From assembly GCA_900554225.1 (NCBI GenBank), contig USGH01000002.1, positions 1 to 38,741 of the forward strand: a DNA stretch of 38,741 nt, in the 5' to 3' direction. Of the stretch, positions 9,201 to 16,399 are shown piece after piece. The notes beneath the pieces are model-generated. The model had not been told where the DNA came from. It saw nothing but the letters and a program-made list of their open reading frames with translations, and did no database searches. The position numbers and the translations under genes are program-made. Within the stretch, counting starts at the first letter, position 1, and every line of letters starts with the position of its first letter. The stretch comes from an uncultured Eubacteriales bacterium. Lineage in GTDB: Bacteria; Bacillota; Clostridia; Oscillospirales; CAG-272.

Positions 9201-9714
9201 AAACGGAAACACTGATGTAAATGCTACCGAAATGTACTATAGCATTGCGCCCACTCCGAATGGAACAATTTTCGTTGTGACTCTGACAAATAATACAGGC
9301 GGTGTTCTTGCGGTAAGCGGACTGAAGATGTCGAAGGATATTAATATTGTAGAGGGAACACAAGCTACGAACGCAATTGTTGAGGTTCTATCCAGAATGT
9401 ACTCTAACAATACGTACAATCCTGAAACATTTAATGTAAGTGCCCCTGAAACTGCAAGAAAGAATCGTAATTTCACCATTAACGCTACGGTGACAGCTGC
9501 CGATGTGGCAAAGCTGACGATCAAAGTGGATGATGGCGAAGAAGAGGTTTTGAATCCGTACAACACTATGGTTGTTGAAAACGGTTACACGGATGACTAT
9601 GCGTATAGCAAGACGTATAGATTCAAGAAAGCTGGCACGTATACGTTTGTCGTAACGGCATACGATGCGGCTGGTAACAGTGTATCGCTCACAAGGACCG
9701 TAGTGGTAAAATAA
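6274..9714 (+). CDS. C-terminal part of the GH20 surface protein, in the same frame after the TAA
   Basis: These 1,146 codons are open in exactly the frame of the upstream GH20 part, separated from it only by TAA (6253-6255) and 18 bp. The first possible start is GTG at 6274, with no ribosome site before it, so independent translation is doubtful. The text across the stop (VTVTG, stop, KVTTAPVEMIVGTVRYLITV) reads like one Ig-like strand pattern, followed by TAEDLSSVTPLPIQLWITN, a segment I recognise from long surface proteins of gut Clostridia. The rest is beta-rich and Thr/Asn/Asp-rich. It ends with an Ig-like or cadherin-like domain (residues 1060-1146, YDAAGNSVSLTRTVVV). I see no LPXTG or SLH anchor. 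It ends 19 bp before the small peptide gene at 9734, so the two are probably co-transcribed. Confidence 0.75.
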   Translation: MEMIVGTVRYLITVTAEDLSSVTPLPIQLWITNNTIEGSGTNAKTTTGKDWGGDGSLGGARYISVPATTANATSSVYSEAGMLVVDAFAAAGMTEPLKRYEWGGTRFITAKDDKAAQDLVFWTGRIHNSTDSNIQNVWGGDFSTSGEAFTYVRYYGKTWSVSADGVNWTDVKGNGSTGTYSSCKQQLAAYYMTRTKITDEVTTDVADWGEPKDSTKYTSQVNTDFVLLDFAVKYEDGTRSPNTFPVSNKTLAYHCESNNAACGTDSSGNRYRMLNNFRAVNTSDFEVYMVTVTMTNDVATGYDKDGNSVMLTAAQATASQAKDGYEYKGVEQIVWAIDEEARANSKLNDYSAISGSTTYSGCKIGGEPYVRGVEIYNKHGALITYYIRAKESDSNLIVHYLDRSAGDKEFYSYNIVVSGNTLFDESFAQVKENSKELTGNKVTNKYNVEQTVSADLSTMPAISAQYRYVDYTCVEVKRSDDGKEVFLYYTFDADVSFVVDFGLPLTIPYAALNENLSNPSVEITKIKAGTAKYGILSVNGTESITYTPNQTIDTNDSFNVTCTGTIPVKDETTGQTTYQQGEVTYTVYIIPATNVYYEETFTSTTANGNWSLFETANDVEQTCDENVSGTPGGDIYGFDTNIHDSHYNKDASGNNTTLKALTYSNGQAYKATLSLPEGKKNVMTSTTVDFTFKGTGFDLISECGNDTGILLVTIDSRSKTNGAANVSKGYLVDTYFCGDTNGTMSIGDYLWQVPVVRDLKLPYDTYDVKVYGIVTKSSGVVVGPVAETAALAMDISDGSTSDLIADILADCGISNLSVDDVEVIYMDENSVLNGGTGTASSDIIRDKVSIQSVAEINAVTYPVVANCYVDGFRVYGALGNTETVSVDAYTNDKENKVKYMSIWDAAAKSLMTGTYYVEYKGAVGTDTVAIADYKKNGPENEIYLAQGQSIAFAIDKWGNNYKLDVSAKVVKGSPKLNGNTDVNATEMYYSIAPTPNGTIFVVTLTNNTGGVLAVSGLKMSKDINIVEGTQATNAIVEVLSRMYSNNTYNPETFNVSAPETARKNRNFTINATVTAADVAKLTIKVDDGEEEVLNPYNTMVVENGYTDDYAYSKTYRFKKAGTYTFVVTAYDAAGNSVSLTRTVVVK

Positions 9715-9733
9715 GGGAAGGGAGAGAGTATTT

Positions 9734-9919
9734 ATGGAAGAAAAACTTCAATATGAAGCACCGTCCCTTGAAGTTGTGGAATTAACTACAAATGCAACAG
9801 TAACTTCTTGTCAAACAGATGTTTCTGTTCCTGGTCTTTTCACCACCGATGATAAATGCACGAGAGATATTATTGGCTATTGCTATACAACAGCTGCTGA
9901 ACTCTCATTCGGGTCATAA
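9734..9919 (+). CDS. candidate RiPP precursor peptide (3 Cys, C-terminal Ser)
   Basis: This 61-residue peptide sits behind a GGGAGAGAG ribosome site. The N-terminal half (MEEKLQYEAPSLEVVELTT) has the YxxPxLEVVE pattern seen in small leader-type peptides next to radical SAM/PqqD genes in Clostridia. The C-terminal half carries Cys26, Cys42 and Cys50, several Thr and Asp residues, and ends LSFGS. It has no signal peptide and no membrane segment. Downstream come an HPr-kinase-like ATPase, a radical SAM/SPASM enzyme and a PqqD protein, which is the set expected to bind and modify such a peptide. The identification as substrate is inference from size, residue content and place. Its codon use is AT-rich like the surface gene before it, and unlike the GC-rich enzymes after it. 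Confidence 0.65.
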   Translation: MEEKLQYEAPSLEVVELTTNATVTSCQTDVSVPGLFTTDDKCTRDIIGYCYTTAAELSFGS

Positions 9920-9943
9920 AAATCAAATTCCCCCCGGAGAATT

Positions 9944-9973
9944 TGCGCCTGCGCGACCCATCGTGTGGGCGCA
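9944..9973 (+). other. hairpin between precursor peptide and modification genes
   Basis: TGCGCC (9944-9949) pairs with GGCGCA (9968-9973); an alternative inner pairing CCCA/TGGG exists. There is no real T run, so this may be an RNA-processing or partial-termination structure that keeps precursor mRNA above enzyme mRNA. The functional reading is a guess. Confidence 0.35.
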
Positions 9974-9994
9974 TTTCCCGTATAGGACTGCCTC

Positions 9995-10834
9995 ATGACG
10001 TACAACTACCGCATCGCCGGGGTGCCCGTGTGCTTTTTGCCCGACTGCCCCCTCGTCGAAAACCGCGATACCCTCCTCTTCACCGCCGCGCCGTCGCCGG
10101 ATGCTGTGACCTTTCCCCTCTCCTCCGCCGACTCCCTCGAAATCCCGACCGGTCAGACCTTCTCCTTTGCGGACGGCGAGGTCATCCTCTCCGGCGACAC
10201 CTACACCCGCGTCCTCCGCCACCGCGCCAGCAACATCCCCCTCGTCACCGTCCAACGCAAAATCGGCTCCCCCGGCGGCACCATCCGTTCCCTCATCGCC
10301 GAAATGCCCTACACCGTCCGCACGCAGGTTCTCTGGTCCGCCGTCGATCTCCCCTACACCCTCCTCCAGTACGACACCCTGACCATCCACGCCGCCGTCA
10401 TCCGCTTCGGCAGCGCGGCGATCCTCTTCACCGCACCATCCGGCACCGGGAAATCCACCCAGGCGGCTCTGTGGGAAAAATACAGGGACGCTGTGGTTGT
10501 CAACGGCGACAAGGGCGCGATCTCCGTCCATGGCGGCGAGATCCACGCCCACGGTCTCCCCTTCTGCGGCACCAGCGGCATCTGCTCCGCCTACGATCTC
10601 CCCGTCCGCGCCATCGTCAGCCTGACGCAAGCCCCGGAAAATACCGCTGTCCGACTCCACGGTGCCGCCGCGCTGCAAGCCGTCGTGCAAAACAGCTTCG
10701 GTACAAAATCGCTGTGCTTCCCGAAAATCATCGACCTTGCCTCCGCGATCCTCGAAAAGGTTCCGGTCTACCGCCTGTCCTGCACCCCCGACGAACGCGC
10801 CGTGGATGTCCTCTGGCAGGCGATATTCCGATGA
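9995..10834 (+). CDS. HPr kinase/PEP carboxykinase-like ATP-binding protein (RiPP-associated kinase)
   Basis: This 279-residue protein has a P-loop APSGTGKST (residues 147-155, Lys153), a His in IHAAV (132) before it, and Asp172 in NGDKGAI after it. That spacing matches the C-terminal kinase fold of HPr kinase and its relatives. It lacks the N-terminal domain and the HPr-interaction signatures of true HprK. Small HPrK-like proteins of this type are known beside PqqD and radical SAM or lasso-peptide genes; the Paenibacillus lasso kinase phosphorylates a C-terminal Ser of its peptide. Here the gene lies 75 bp after the precursor-like peptide, which also ends in Ser. The start ATG has only a weak ribosome site. 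Acting on the peptide is inference; the fold call is firm. Confidence 0.75.
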   Translation: MTYNYRIAGVPVCFLPDCPLVENRDTLLFTAAPSPDAVTFPLSSADSLEIPTGQTFSFADGEVILSGDTYTRVLRHRASNIPLVTVQRKIGSPGGTIRSLIAEMPYTVRTQVLWSAVDLPYTLLQYDTLTIHAAVIRFGSAAILFTAPSGTGKSTQAALWEKYRDAVVVNGDKGAISVHGGEIHAHGLPFCGTSGICSAYDLPVRAIVSLTQAPENTAVRLHGAAALQAVVQNSFGTKSLCFPKIIDLASAILEKVPVYRLSCTPDERAVDVLWQAIFR

Positions 10835-10857
10835 ATTGTCGCAGAAAGTAGTGCAAT

Positions 10858-12051
10858 ATGCCCAATTATCAACAGTTTATTGACTATCTCTTCGCCAAAA
10901 GCACAAACGCCGGGATCCCGTTGTCCGGCACCTTTGAGCTGACCTCCCGCTGCAATCTCGATTGCCGGATGTGCTATATCCACAAGCGCGCCAACGACGA
11001 AACCGCTATCCGGGAGGAGCTGTCCGCCGCCGATTGGCTCTGCCTTGCCACGGATGCCCAGAAAGCCGGGATGCTGCTGCTCCTGCTGACCGGCGGGGAA
11101 CCCCTCCTGCGCCCCGATTTTCCGGAAATCTATACCGCCTGCCGCCGCCTGGGACTCCTCGTCTCCATCAACACAAACGGCACCCGGATCGACGAGGAGG
11201 TGATCGCGCTCTGGAAGAAATTCCCACCGCTGCGGGTCAATCTCACCCTGTACGGCGCAACGCCCGCTGCCTATCGCAGCCTATGCGGACACGCCGATGC
11301 GTATACCCGCGCCTATCGTGCCGTCGATTTGCTGTGCGAAGCCGGGATTCGCTGCAAGCTCAACTATTCCGTAACGCCGGAGAATATCGCCGAGCTGCCG
11401 CAGATTTTCGCGTTTGCAAAGGAACGGGATATCCCCTTGCAGGTCGCGTCGTATATGTTCCCGCCGCTGCGTGCCAGGGAAGCCGCCGATCGGCGCGACA
11501 AGTCCAGCAACGTATGCGGCAATCCCGAACGCTGCAAGGACACGACAAAGCAGGACTGTACGCGCATGGATCCGGAGACGGCGGGCAATGTCCGTTTTGC
11601 CTACGACCAATTCCGCTTCGAGGCGGACACACTCGCGAAACGAATCCGCGGTATGCTTGACGGAGAGCCTGTACCCGATCCCGATGACGAATGCCAGGAG
11701 CTTCCGACCGAGCGCATTCGCTGCCGTGCCGGCTCTACCACCTTCTGGATCACGTACAATGGGGAAATGCGTCCGTGCGGTATGATGACGACCCCCGGAT
11801 TTCCCGTATCCGACGGTTTTGCAGCCGCCTGGCAGAAGATCCGCACCGCGCGTACTGAAATCCTGCTTCCGGCGAAATGCTCCGCGTGTCCGAAAAAGGA
11901 GATCTGCGAATTTTGCCCCGCTGCCTGCTATGCCGAAAACGGGGATTTCACCGTCACGCCGACCTATCTCTGCCGCAAGCTCGACGCATATCTGACCGCA
12001 GGCAAGCAGTGGCTGGCGACGTATGAACAAAACAGCGTGGCTGCCCCCTGA
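10858..12051 (+). CDS. radical SAM/SPASM peptide-modifying enzyme
   Basis: This 397-residue protein has the radical SAM [4Fe-4S] motif CNLDCRMC (Cys32, Cys36, Cys39), followed by the GGEPLLRPDF motif that binds S-adenosylmethionine. The C-terminal region from about residue 290 is a Cys-rich SPASM domain: CRAG, PCGMM, the cluster KCSACPKKEICEFCPAACY, and a last Cys in YLCRKL, enough for two auxiliary Fe-S clusters. Enzymes of this class form thioether or C-C crosslinks in ribosomally made peptides. It starts 23 bp after the kinase gene and is followed by a PqqD protein, so peptide maturation is the likely job, with the 61-residue peptide as substrate. The exact chemistry cannot be read from the sequence; the three Cys in the candidate substrate would suit thioethers. 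Confidence 0.88.
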   Translation: MPNYQQFIDYLFAKSTNAGIPLSGTFELTSRCNLDCRMCYIHKRANDETAIREELSAADWLCLATDAQKAGMLLLLLTGGEPLLRPDFPEIYTACRRLGLLVSINTNGTRIDEEVIALWKKFPPLRVNLTLYGATPAAYRSLCGHADAYTRAYRAVDLLCEAGIRCKLNYSVTPENIAELPQIFAFAKERDIPLQVASYMFPPLRAREAADRRDKSSNVCGNPERCKDTTKQDCTRMDPETAGNVRFAYDQFRFEADTLAKRIRGMLDGEPVPDPDDECQELPTERIRCRAGSTTFWITYNGEMRPCGMMTTPGFPVSDGFAAAWQKIRTARTEILLPAKCSACPKKEICEFCPAACYAENGDFTVTPTYLCRKLDAYLTAGKQWLATYEQNSVAAP

Positions 12052-12177
12052 TTTCCGCGCTGGTATTCTACACCTGCGTCGGAACACCGCAGCCTGTATG
12101 CCAACCCACACAAACCAACGAAAATCACGCGCGGAATCCTCAGATCCTGCCGCGTTTCCGGAGAAAAGGAGCGAACC

Positions 12178-12447
12178 ATGAAGCTCACCGAAAATTTCAT
12201 CCTGCGCAACATTGCCGGGGAGGATATGCTCATCCCACTCGGTGAAACCTCCGCAGCCCTGTCCGGTATCGTCACATTAAACGGTACCGCTGCGGTGATT
12301 TGGAAAGCACTCACGGAGAATTGTACCAAAGCGCACGCCATCGAGGCGGTACTCCAGACCTACGAGATCGATGGGGATACCGCAAGGAACGATGTAGATG
12401 CGTTCTGGGACAGACTTGCCGCGCTTGGACTCCTTGTGGGTGAATAA
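12178..12447 (+). CDS. PqqD-type RiPP recognition element protein
   Basis: This 89-residue protein behind GAAAAGGAG has the PqqD layout: a beta-hairpin start (MKLTENFILRNIAGEDMLIP), LNGTAAVIWKALTE in the middle, and a helical tail (DVDAFWDRLAALGLL). PqqD-family proteins bind the leader of a precursor peptide and bring it to the radical SAM partner. It lies 126 bp after the radical SAM gene and is the last gene before a strong terminator. Stand-alone PqqD beside a SPASM enzyme is the normal arrangement for RiPP maturation. Confidence 0.85.
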   Translation: MKLTENFILRNIAGEDMLIPLGETSAALSGIVTLNGTAAVIWKALTENCTKAHAIEAVLQTYEIDGDTARNDVDAFWDRLAALGLLVGE

Positions 12448-12484
12448 GGATATACACCTATGTCCCTATTCCCCACGTCATGAC

Positions 12485-12531
12485 AAAACCTCCTGTTGTA
12501 GCTTTGTGCTGCCTGCAACAGGAGGTTTTTG
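12485..12531. terminator. bidirectional terminator between convergent operons
   Basis: AAAACCTCCTGTTG and CAACAGGAGGTTTTT form a long perfect stem. T runs follow on the plus strand, and a shorter TTTT follows on the minus strand. It ends the RiPP operon and the converging gene 12569-13612. Confidence 0.9.
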
Positions 12532-12568
12532 TTATGGTTTTTAGAGGATAGTCATTCGTGCGCGTGGA

Positions 12569-13612
12569 TCATTTCCGGTACAGCCGTCGGTTTTCTTCGA
12601 GGATCCGGTCGCGCTCCATGTTCCAGATCCGCGCCATCGCTTCTTCGTACCGTTTGTATGCCAATTCCGCATTCTGCGCACCGTAATCGTTGGAGATGCC
12701 CGCATAATAGCTCCATCCGAGGATCGTGCGCGCGCCTGCATCGTATGCCGCTTCCGCCGCCACGACGATCTCCTCTTCCTTGCCGCGCGGGGTAGCATAC
12801 GCCTGGATCCATATGTTGTGATCCTTCCCGTACTTCGCGGAAATTTCCAGATTCCGCTTTGTGCCGTTATACACAAACTCGTAGGGATGCACGCTGTCGC
12901 GGTAGCCCCAATACGGGTCGGAGCCGATGTTGTCCAGATGCGGCAGAGAGCCAAGTGCGCCGCTGGATTCCAGATTGATGCCGATGTTGTCGCCAAGCAT
13001 CACACAGACCGCGTTTTTCAGCCCGTGCTCCGCCGCGTAATCGGTCACCAAACGGAGATATTCCGTGATCGTGTGGAGCTGGAAGTCCTCAAGCTGGCAT
13101 TCCTCCGCCTCCGCCATCGGTTTTCCGTACCGTTCGGCGAACAGCTTCTGGCAGCGCGGGCAGGCACAGGAGAAGATCCGCTTGCCGTCCGCTGTCCATT
13201 TTACGGGCAGACGCGGCTCGTCCCAGAAGATCGTCTCAGCACCCATGTCCGCCACCGCCTCGATCCAGCGCCTCATGAAGTCGTGGAAATCGGGCGAGTT
13301 GAGACAGACCGTCACCGGATCCATCGTGCCGTCCATCATGATCACATGGCTGTCCGGATGATAGGAGAGAAAGTGCGATTTGTCGCCGGGAGGACCGCCC
13401 AGTCCCCAGTTGTCCACCCAGACCTCCAACCCCACGTCCTTGGAGATGGCGAACATCCGCCGCATGACCTCGTGGTGCCGCTCCCAGTCTGTGTGGGAAA
13501 ACATATGCACGACAACGTTCATGTTGTGCGCCGCAATGTTCCGTAAATCCGCCTCCGCGTGGTGCAGCATCCGGTTTCCGTGATACGCTACGCCTGTTTT
13601 GAGTGGTCTCAT
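12569..13612 (-). CDS. cytoplasmic TIM-barrel-like protein, putative glycoside hydrolase
   Basis: The start MRPLKTGVAYHGNRM at 13612 is chosen because GGAAAGGAG lies 6 nt upstream; the frame extends further up but without a ribosome site. The 347-residue product has no signal peptide. Features are HMFSHTDWERH, VDNWGLGGPPGDKS, TIFWDEPRLPVKW (acidic pair in a barrel-strand setting) and SCACPRCQKLF with two Cys pairs that could bind zinc. I recognise the type as an uncharacterised TIM-barrel glycosidase-like protein common in Clostridia next to sugar oxidoreductases, but no substrate can be named. It is downstream of the Gfo/Idh/MocA gene on the same strand with 231 bp between them. Confidence 0.65.
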   Translation of the reverse strand: MRPLKTGVAYHGNRMLHHAEADLRNIAAHNMNVVVHMFSHTDWERHHEVMRRMFAISKDVGLEVWVDNWGLGGPPGDKSHFLSYHPDSHVIMMDGTMDPVTVCLNSPDFHDFMRRWIEAVADMGAETIFWDEPRLPVKWTADGKRIFSCACPRCQKLFAERYGKPMAEAEECQLEDFQLHTITEYLRLVTDYAAEHGLKNAVCVMLGDNIGINLESSGALGSLPHLDNIGSDPYWGYRDSVHPYEFVYNGTKRNLEISAKYGKDHNIWIQAYATPRGKEEEIVVAAEAAYDAGARTILGWSYYAGISNDYGAQNAELAYKRYEEAMARIWNMERDRILEENRRLYRK

Positions 13613-13843
13613 GCAGTACTCCTTTCCGTACATAAAAATGTCGTCGCGTGAATCATTATCCAGTATTCCTGTATACAGAAACACCGGACAGATGCAGCTC
13701 TGTATCCATCCGGCTGTATCCATCCGGTATTTGTGTATGGAAAAATGCGTGAAAAACGGGAGAGCAGGGAAGAATGGACGGTGCAGTCGATAGGGAGGCT
13801 CCCTCACACGTGCATAAGCAACCGTTCTCCCGCTCTGTTCCGC

Positions 13844-15007
13844 TTACTTGGAGCCGTAGGTACCCTCCGTGGAGAATACAACGCCGGTGTCCTCTTTGGC
13901 TTTGGAGGTCGCGATTCTTTCCTGAAGGGCTGCCCAGAATTCTTCGCCATCGTTCTTGACCTCGACCCACTGGTTCTTCCAGGAGGAGAGCATCATCGCG
14001 TTGGAGATCGACAGACCGTTCACGCCTTCCATGCCCGGTGCCAGAAGCGGTTCGCCGTGGAGCAGGTGATTCGTGAAGTTCTTCAGAATGCCGACATGCT
14101 GCTCCCCGTGACCCTCAACCGTCAACTCGACAGTCTCGCACGGAATGGTATCAAAGCCCTTCTCGCTGTTTGCCGTCACTTCACGTTCATCTGCGGAGAG
14201 CTTCGTGTACATCAGATGGCCGTCCTCGTACACCAGCTTGCCCTTGGAGCCCGTGATCTCCAGACGGTTCGTGCCCGGATATTCGCCCGTCGTCGTGATG
14301 AATACGCCCGTCGCACCGTTTGCGTACTCCGCCATTGCGGTCACGTCATCTTCGACCTCGATGTCGTGGTACTTACCGATCGCGCAGTTTGCGAAGATCC
14401 GCTGCGGCATACCAAAGATCCACTGCCACAGATCGAGATTGTGCGGGCACTGGTTTAAGAGCACGCCGCCGCCTTCGCCTGCCCAGGTTGCACGCCATCC
14501 GCCGCTGTTGTAGTATGCTTGCGTCCGGTACCAGTTCGTGATGATCCAGATGCACCGCTTCAGTTCACCCAGCTCACCGTTCTGCACCATCTCGCGCATC
14601 TTCTGGTAGAATTTGTCCGTTCTCTGGTTGTACATGATCCCGAATGCCAGACCGCTCTTTTCCGCCTTGTCCATGAATTCGTAGACCTTCTTTGTGTATA
14701 CGCCGATCGGCTTCTCGCTCAGCACGTGGATCCCGGCGTCAAAGGCGTCCATACCGATGATGGGGTGCCAGTAGTGCGGTGTTGCGATCATCACAGCGTC
14801 GATCTTGCCCGAGGCGAGCATTTCCTTATAATCGGTGTAATAGGCCACCGCGTCTCCGCAGACGGTCTTTGCCCAGTCAAGCCGTGTCTGCTTGAGATCG
14901 CAAACCGCCGTCAGAACCGCACCCGGCACTTTACCGCCGAATAGGTTGGTCACGTGCGACGAACCCATGTTGCCGAGTCCGACCACGCCAAAACGTACCT
15001 GTTCCAT
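13844..15007 (-). CDS. Gfo/Idh/MocA-family sugar oxidoreductase
   Basis: This 387-residue protein begins with a Rossmann fold (RFGVVGLGNMGSSHVTNLFG, residues 5-24) for NAD(P) binding. It shows VMIATPHYWH, then LSEKPIGVY, where the Lys of EKP is a conserved catalytic or cofactor residue. The second, substrate-binding domain includes GGGVLLNQCPHNLDLWQWIF, with the family's conserved DxxxH-like site replaced by NQCPHNLD. Members oxidise or epimerise sugars, inositols or amino sugars. It has its own promoter, an ATG at 15007 behind GGAGGACAT, and a sugar-type setting (glycosidase-like protein downstream, AraC regulator divergent). The substrate is unknown. Confidence 0.88.
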   Translation of the reverse strand: MEQVRFGVVGLGNMGSSHVTNLFGGKVPGAVLTAVCDLKQTRLDWAKTVCGDAVAYYTDYKEMLASGKIDAVMIATPHYWHPIIGMDAFDAGIHVLSEKPIGVYTKKVYEFMDKAEKSGLAFGIMYNQRTDKFYQKMREMVQNGELGELKRCIWIITNWYRTQAYYNSGGWRATWAGEGGGVLLNQCPHNLDLWQWIFGMPQRIFANCAIGKYHDIEVEDDVTAMAEYANGATGVFITTTGEYPGTNRLEITGSKGKLVYEDGHLMYTKLSADEREVTANSEKGFDTIPCETVELTVEGHGEQHVGILKNFTNHLLHGEPLLAPGMEGVNGLSISNAMMLSSWKNQWVEVKNDGEEFWAALQERIATSKAKEDTGVVFSTEGTYGSK

Positions 15008-15074
15008 ATGTCCTCCATGGGAATGGTTTTGTGGATCGGAAACGACCCCTGCCGTATACCGATCGCTTATACAT

Positions 15075-15103
15075 ATTGTAGCATAATCTCACCGAAAAAG
15101 CAA
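15075..15103 (-). promoter_or_regulatory. promoter of the oxidoreductase gene
   Basis: On the minus strand TTGCTT (15098-15103), 17 bp, TACAAT (15075-15080). It lies about 68 bp upstream of the ATG at 15007 and presumably also serves 12569-13612. Confidence 0.65.
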
Positions 15104-15148
15104 CGGTATTCGTAAATTTTTCTCTCCCTTTGCCGCATTTCCCACGCG

Positions 15149-15436
15149 CTATTTTCCATGGATGTCCTGATACGCGTGAAGCGATGGCTTTCTGGCGCAA
15201 AACAACCGGAGATCGGAGCCTTCCTGTGCCGCGTCCCGTATGCCGCTGATATTGCCCGTGCTTTTGCCGGATAAGACAAAAATATATAATTTCTTATTGC
15301 CCACGCAGAGAACCGTATCGGAAATTTTGATATGCTTCCTGTGACCGATGCGCAAATTTTCCACGCTCCATCCGGGACAATGCGGCACCCCGTCTGCTTG
15401 AAACACTAAATCACCGTCAATCGGTATGGACGCGGT
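15149..15436 (-). other. protein-like reading frame, possibly a gene remnant
   Basis: The 400-bp region between the divergent oxidoreductase and AraC promoters holds no clear gene. One minus-strand frame reads as plausible protein (GDLVFQADGVPHCPGWSV, then VLCVGNKKLYIFVLSGK) and ends at a TAG at 15149. It has no convincing start or ribosome site, and its upstream extension runs through the AraC promoter. It could be a 5'-truncated remnant or chance; I do not recognise a family. Confidence 0.25.
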
Positions 15437-15513
15437 TTGTGTAAAAAAACGTATATCCCGCAGCCACGTTCCCGGAAATGGAAATACGTCGCAAAATAGT
15501 CCCGCTGCCGCTC

Positions 15514-15542
15514 TTGCAATTTGCGCGTGAATTTGGTATACT
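15514..15542 (+). promoter_or_regulatory. promoter of the AraC-type gene
   Basis: TTGCAA (15514-15519), a 17-bp spacer and TATACT (15537-15542) lie 40 bp before the ATG at 15582, which itself follows a good GGAAGGAG site. The intact promoter and ribosome site argue that the gene was active until recently, or still is. Confidence 0.65.
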
Positions 15543-15581
15543 GTTTGTATATGAAAAAACAGGATGCGGAAGGAGCGTGCC

Positions 15582-16394
15582 ATGAGCGATTTTTCCTATT
15601 ACGAGATGAAGGCGGACAAGGACGGATACTTCCATATGTAATATTATCCGACCAGCCGCAGCAAATTTGCCGATACCATCCACTACCACCGGAGCCTGGA
15701 ATTTGTCTATGTTGCCGCCGGCTCCATGCCGGTACACGTCGATGGCAGCCACTGGACGATGCTCACCGGAGAAGCACTGTTCGTGGAGAGCTGGAAGGTG
15801 CATTATTACGATGCCGTGGAGGGGGCGGAAATCCACATTTTCTTAGCCGCGCCGGAGTATTTGCCCCATCGTGCGGACGATGAATATACCCTCCCCGCAG
15901 CCATGACGACCACCCCGGAGGAGGGCGCGGCCCTTGCCGGACTCTGCGGCGGATTCTTTCCCCGGTGGCGGAGTGCCAATCCGTACAGCGTCTACAGCTT
16001 CGTGAACGGCTTCTGGGGAACGCTCTACGAAAACCACCGCGTGAAGAAGGCGGAGGAAGCCTCCCCTGCGTTTCCGATCACGGAGATCCTCGATTATCTG
16101 GGCGGTCATTTCACGGAGGACATCCACCTCCAGCAGCTTGCGAAAATGTATAATTATACAGAAACGTACTTTTCCGCCTGCTTCAACCGGTACCTCAATA
16201 TGCCCCTGCGCGAATACGTCAACCGCCTGCGGATCCGATATGCCGATCGCCTTCTGGAGGAGGGATGGACGAAAACGGCGGCGGCAACGGCTTGCGGATA
16301 CACCAGTCCGAACACCTTTTACCGCGCGTTCCAGAAATACCACAAAAACACGGAGCTGGAGATACCGGGCGATCCGCGTTTTACAGAATCGTAA
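15582..16394 (+). pseudogene. AraC-family transcriptional regulator with in-frame TAA at codon 20
   Basis: The natural start is ATG 15582 behind GCGGAAGGAG. Codons 1-19 read MSDFSYYEMKADKDGYFHM, codon 20 is TAA (15639-15641), and the frame then runs on intact (YYPTSRSKFADTIHYHRSLEF) to 16394. Without the stop it is a 270-residue AraC regulator: an N-terminal cupin sensor domain (HYHRSLEFVYVAAGSMPVHV is its metal/sugar-pocket type strand pattern) and a C-terminal double helix-turn-helix (residues 165-265, IHLQQLAKMYNYTETYFSAC and ATACGYTSPNTFYRAFQKY). The first internal ATG (15726) has no ribosome site and would lose half of the cupin. It is either a recent nonsense mutation, a sequence error or read-through. 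Placed between sugar genes, it would regulate one or both sides. Confidence 0.75.
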
Positions 16395-16399
16395 TTTTT

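Noticed and set aside
9995..10834. True HPr kinase/phosphorylase (hprK)
   Set aside because: The N-terminal domain and HPr-binding signatures are missing and the context is RiPP maturation, so only the kinase fold is claimed.
13613..13807. N-terminal extension of the TIM-barrel-like protein
   Set aside because: The extension reads as non-coding and the GGAAAGGAG site is placed for the ATG at 13612.
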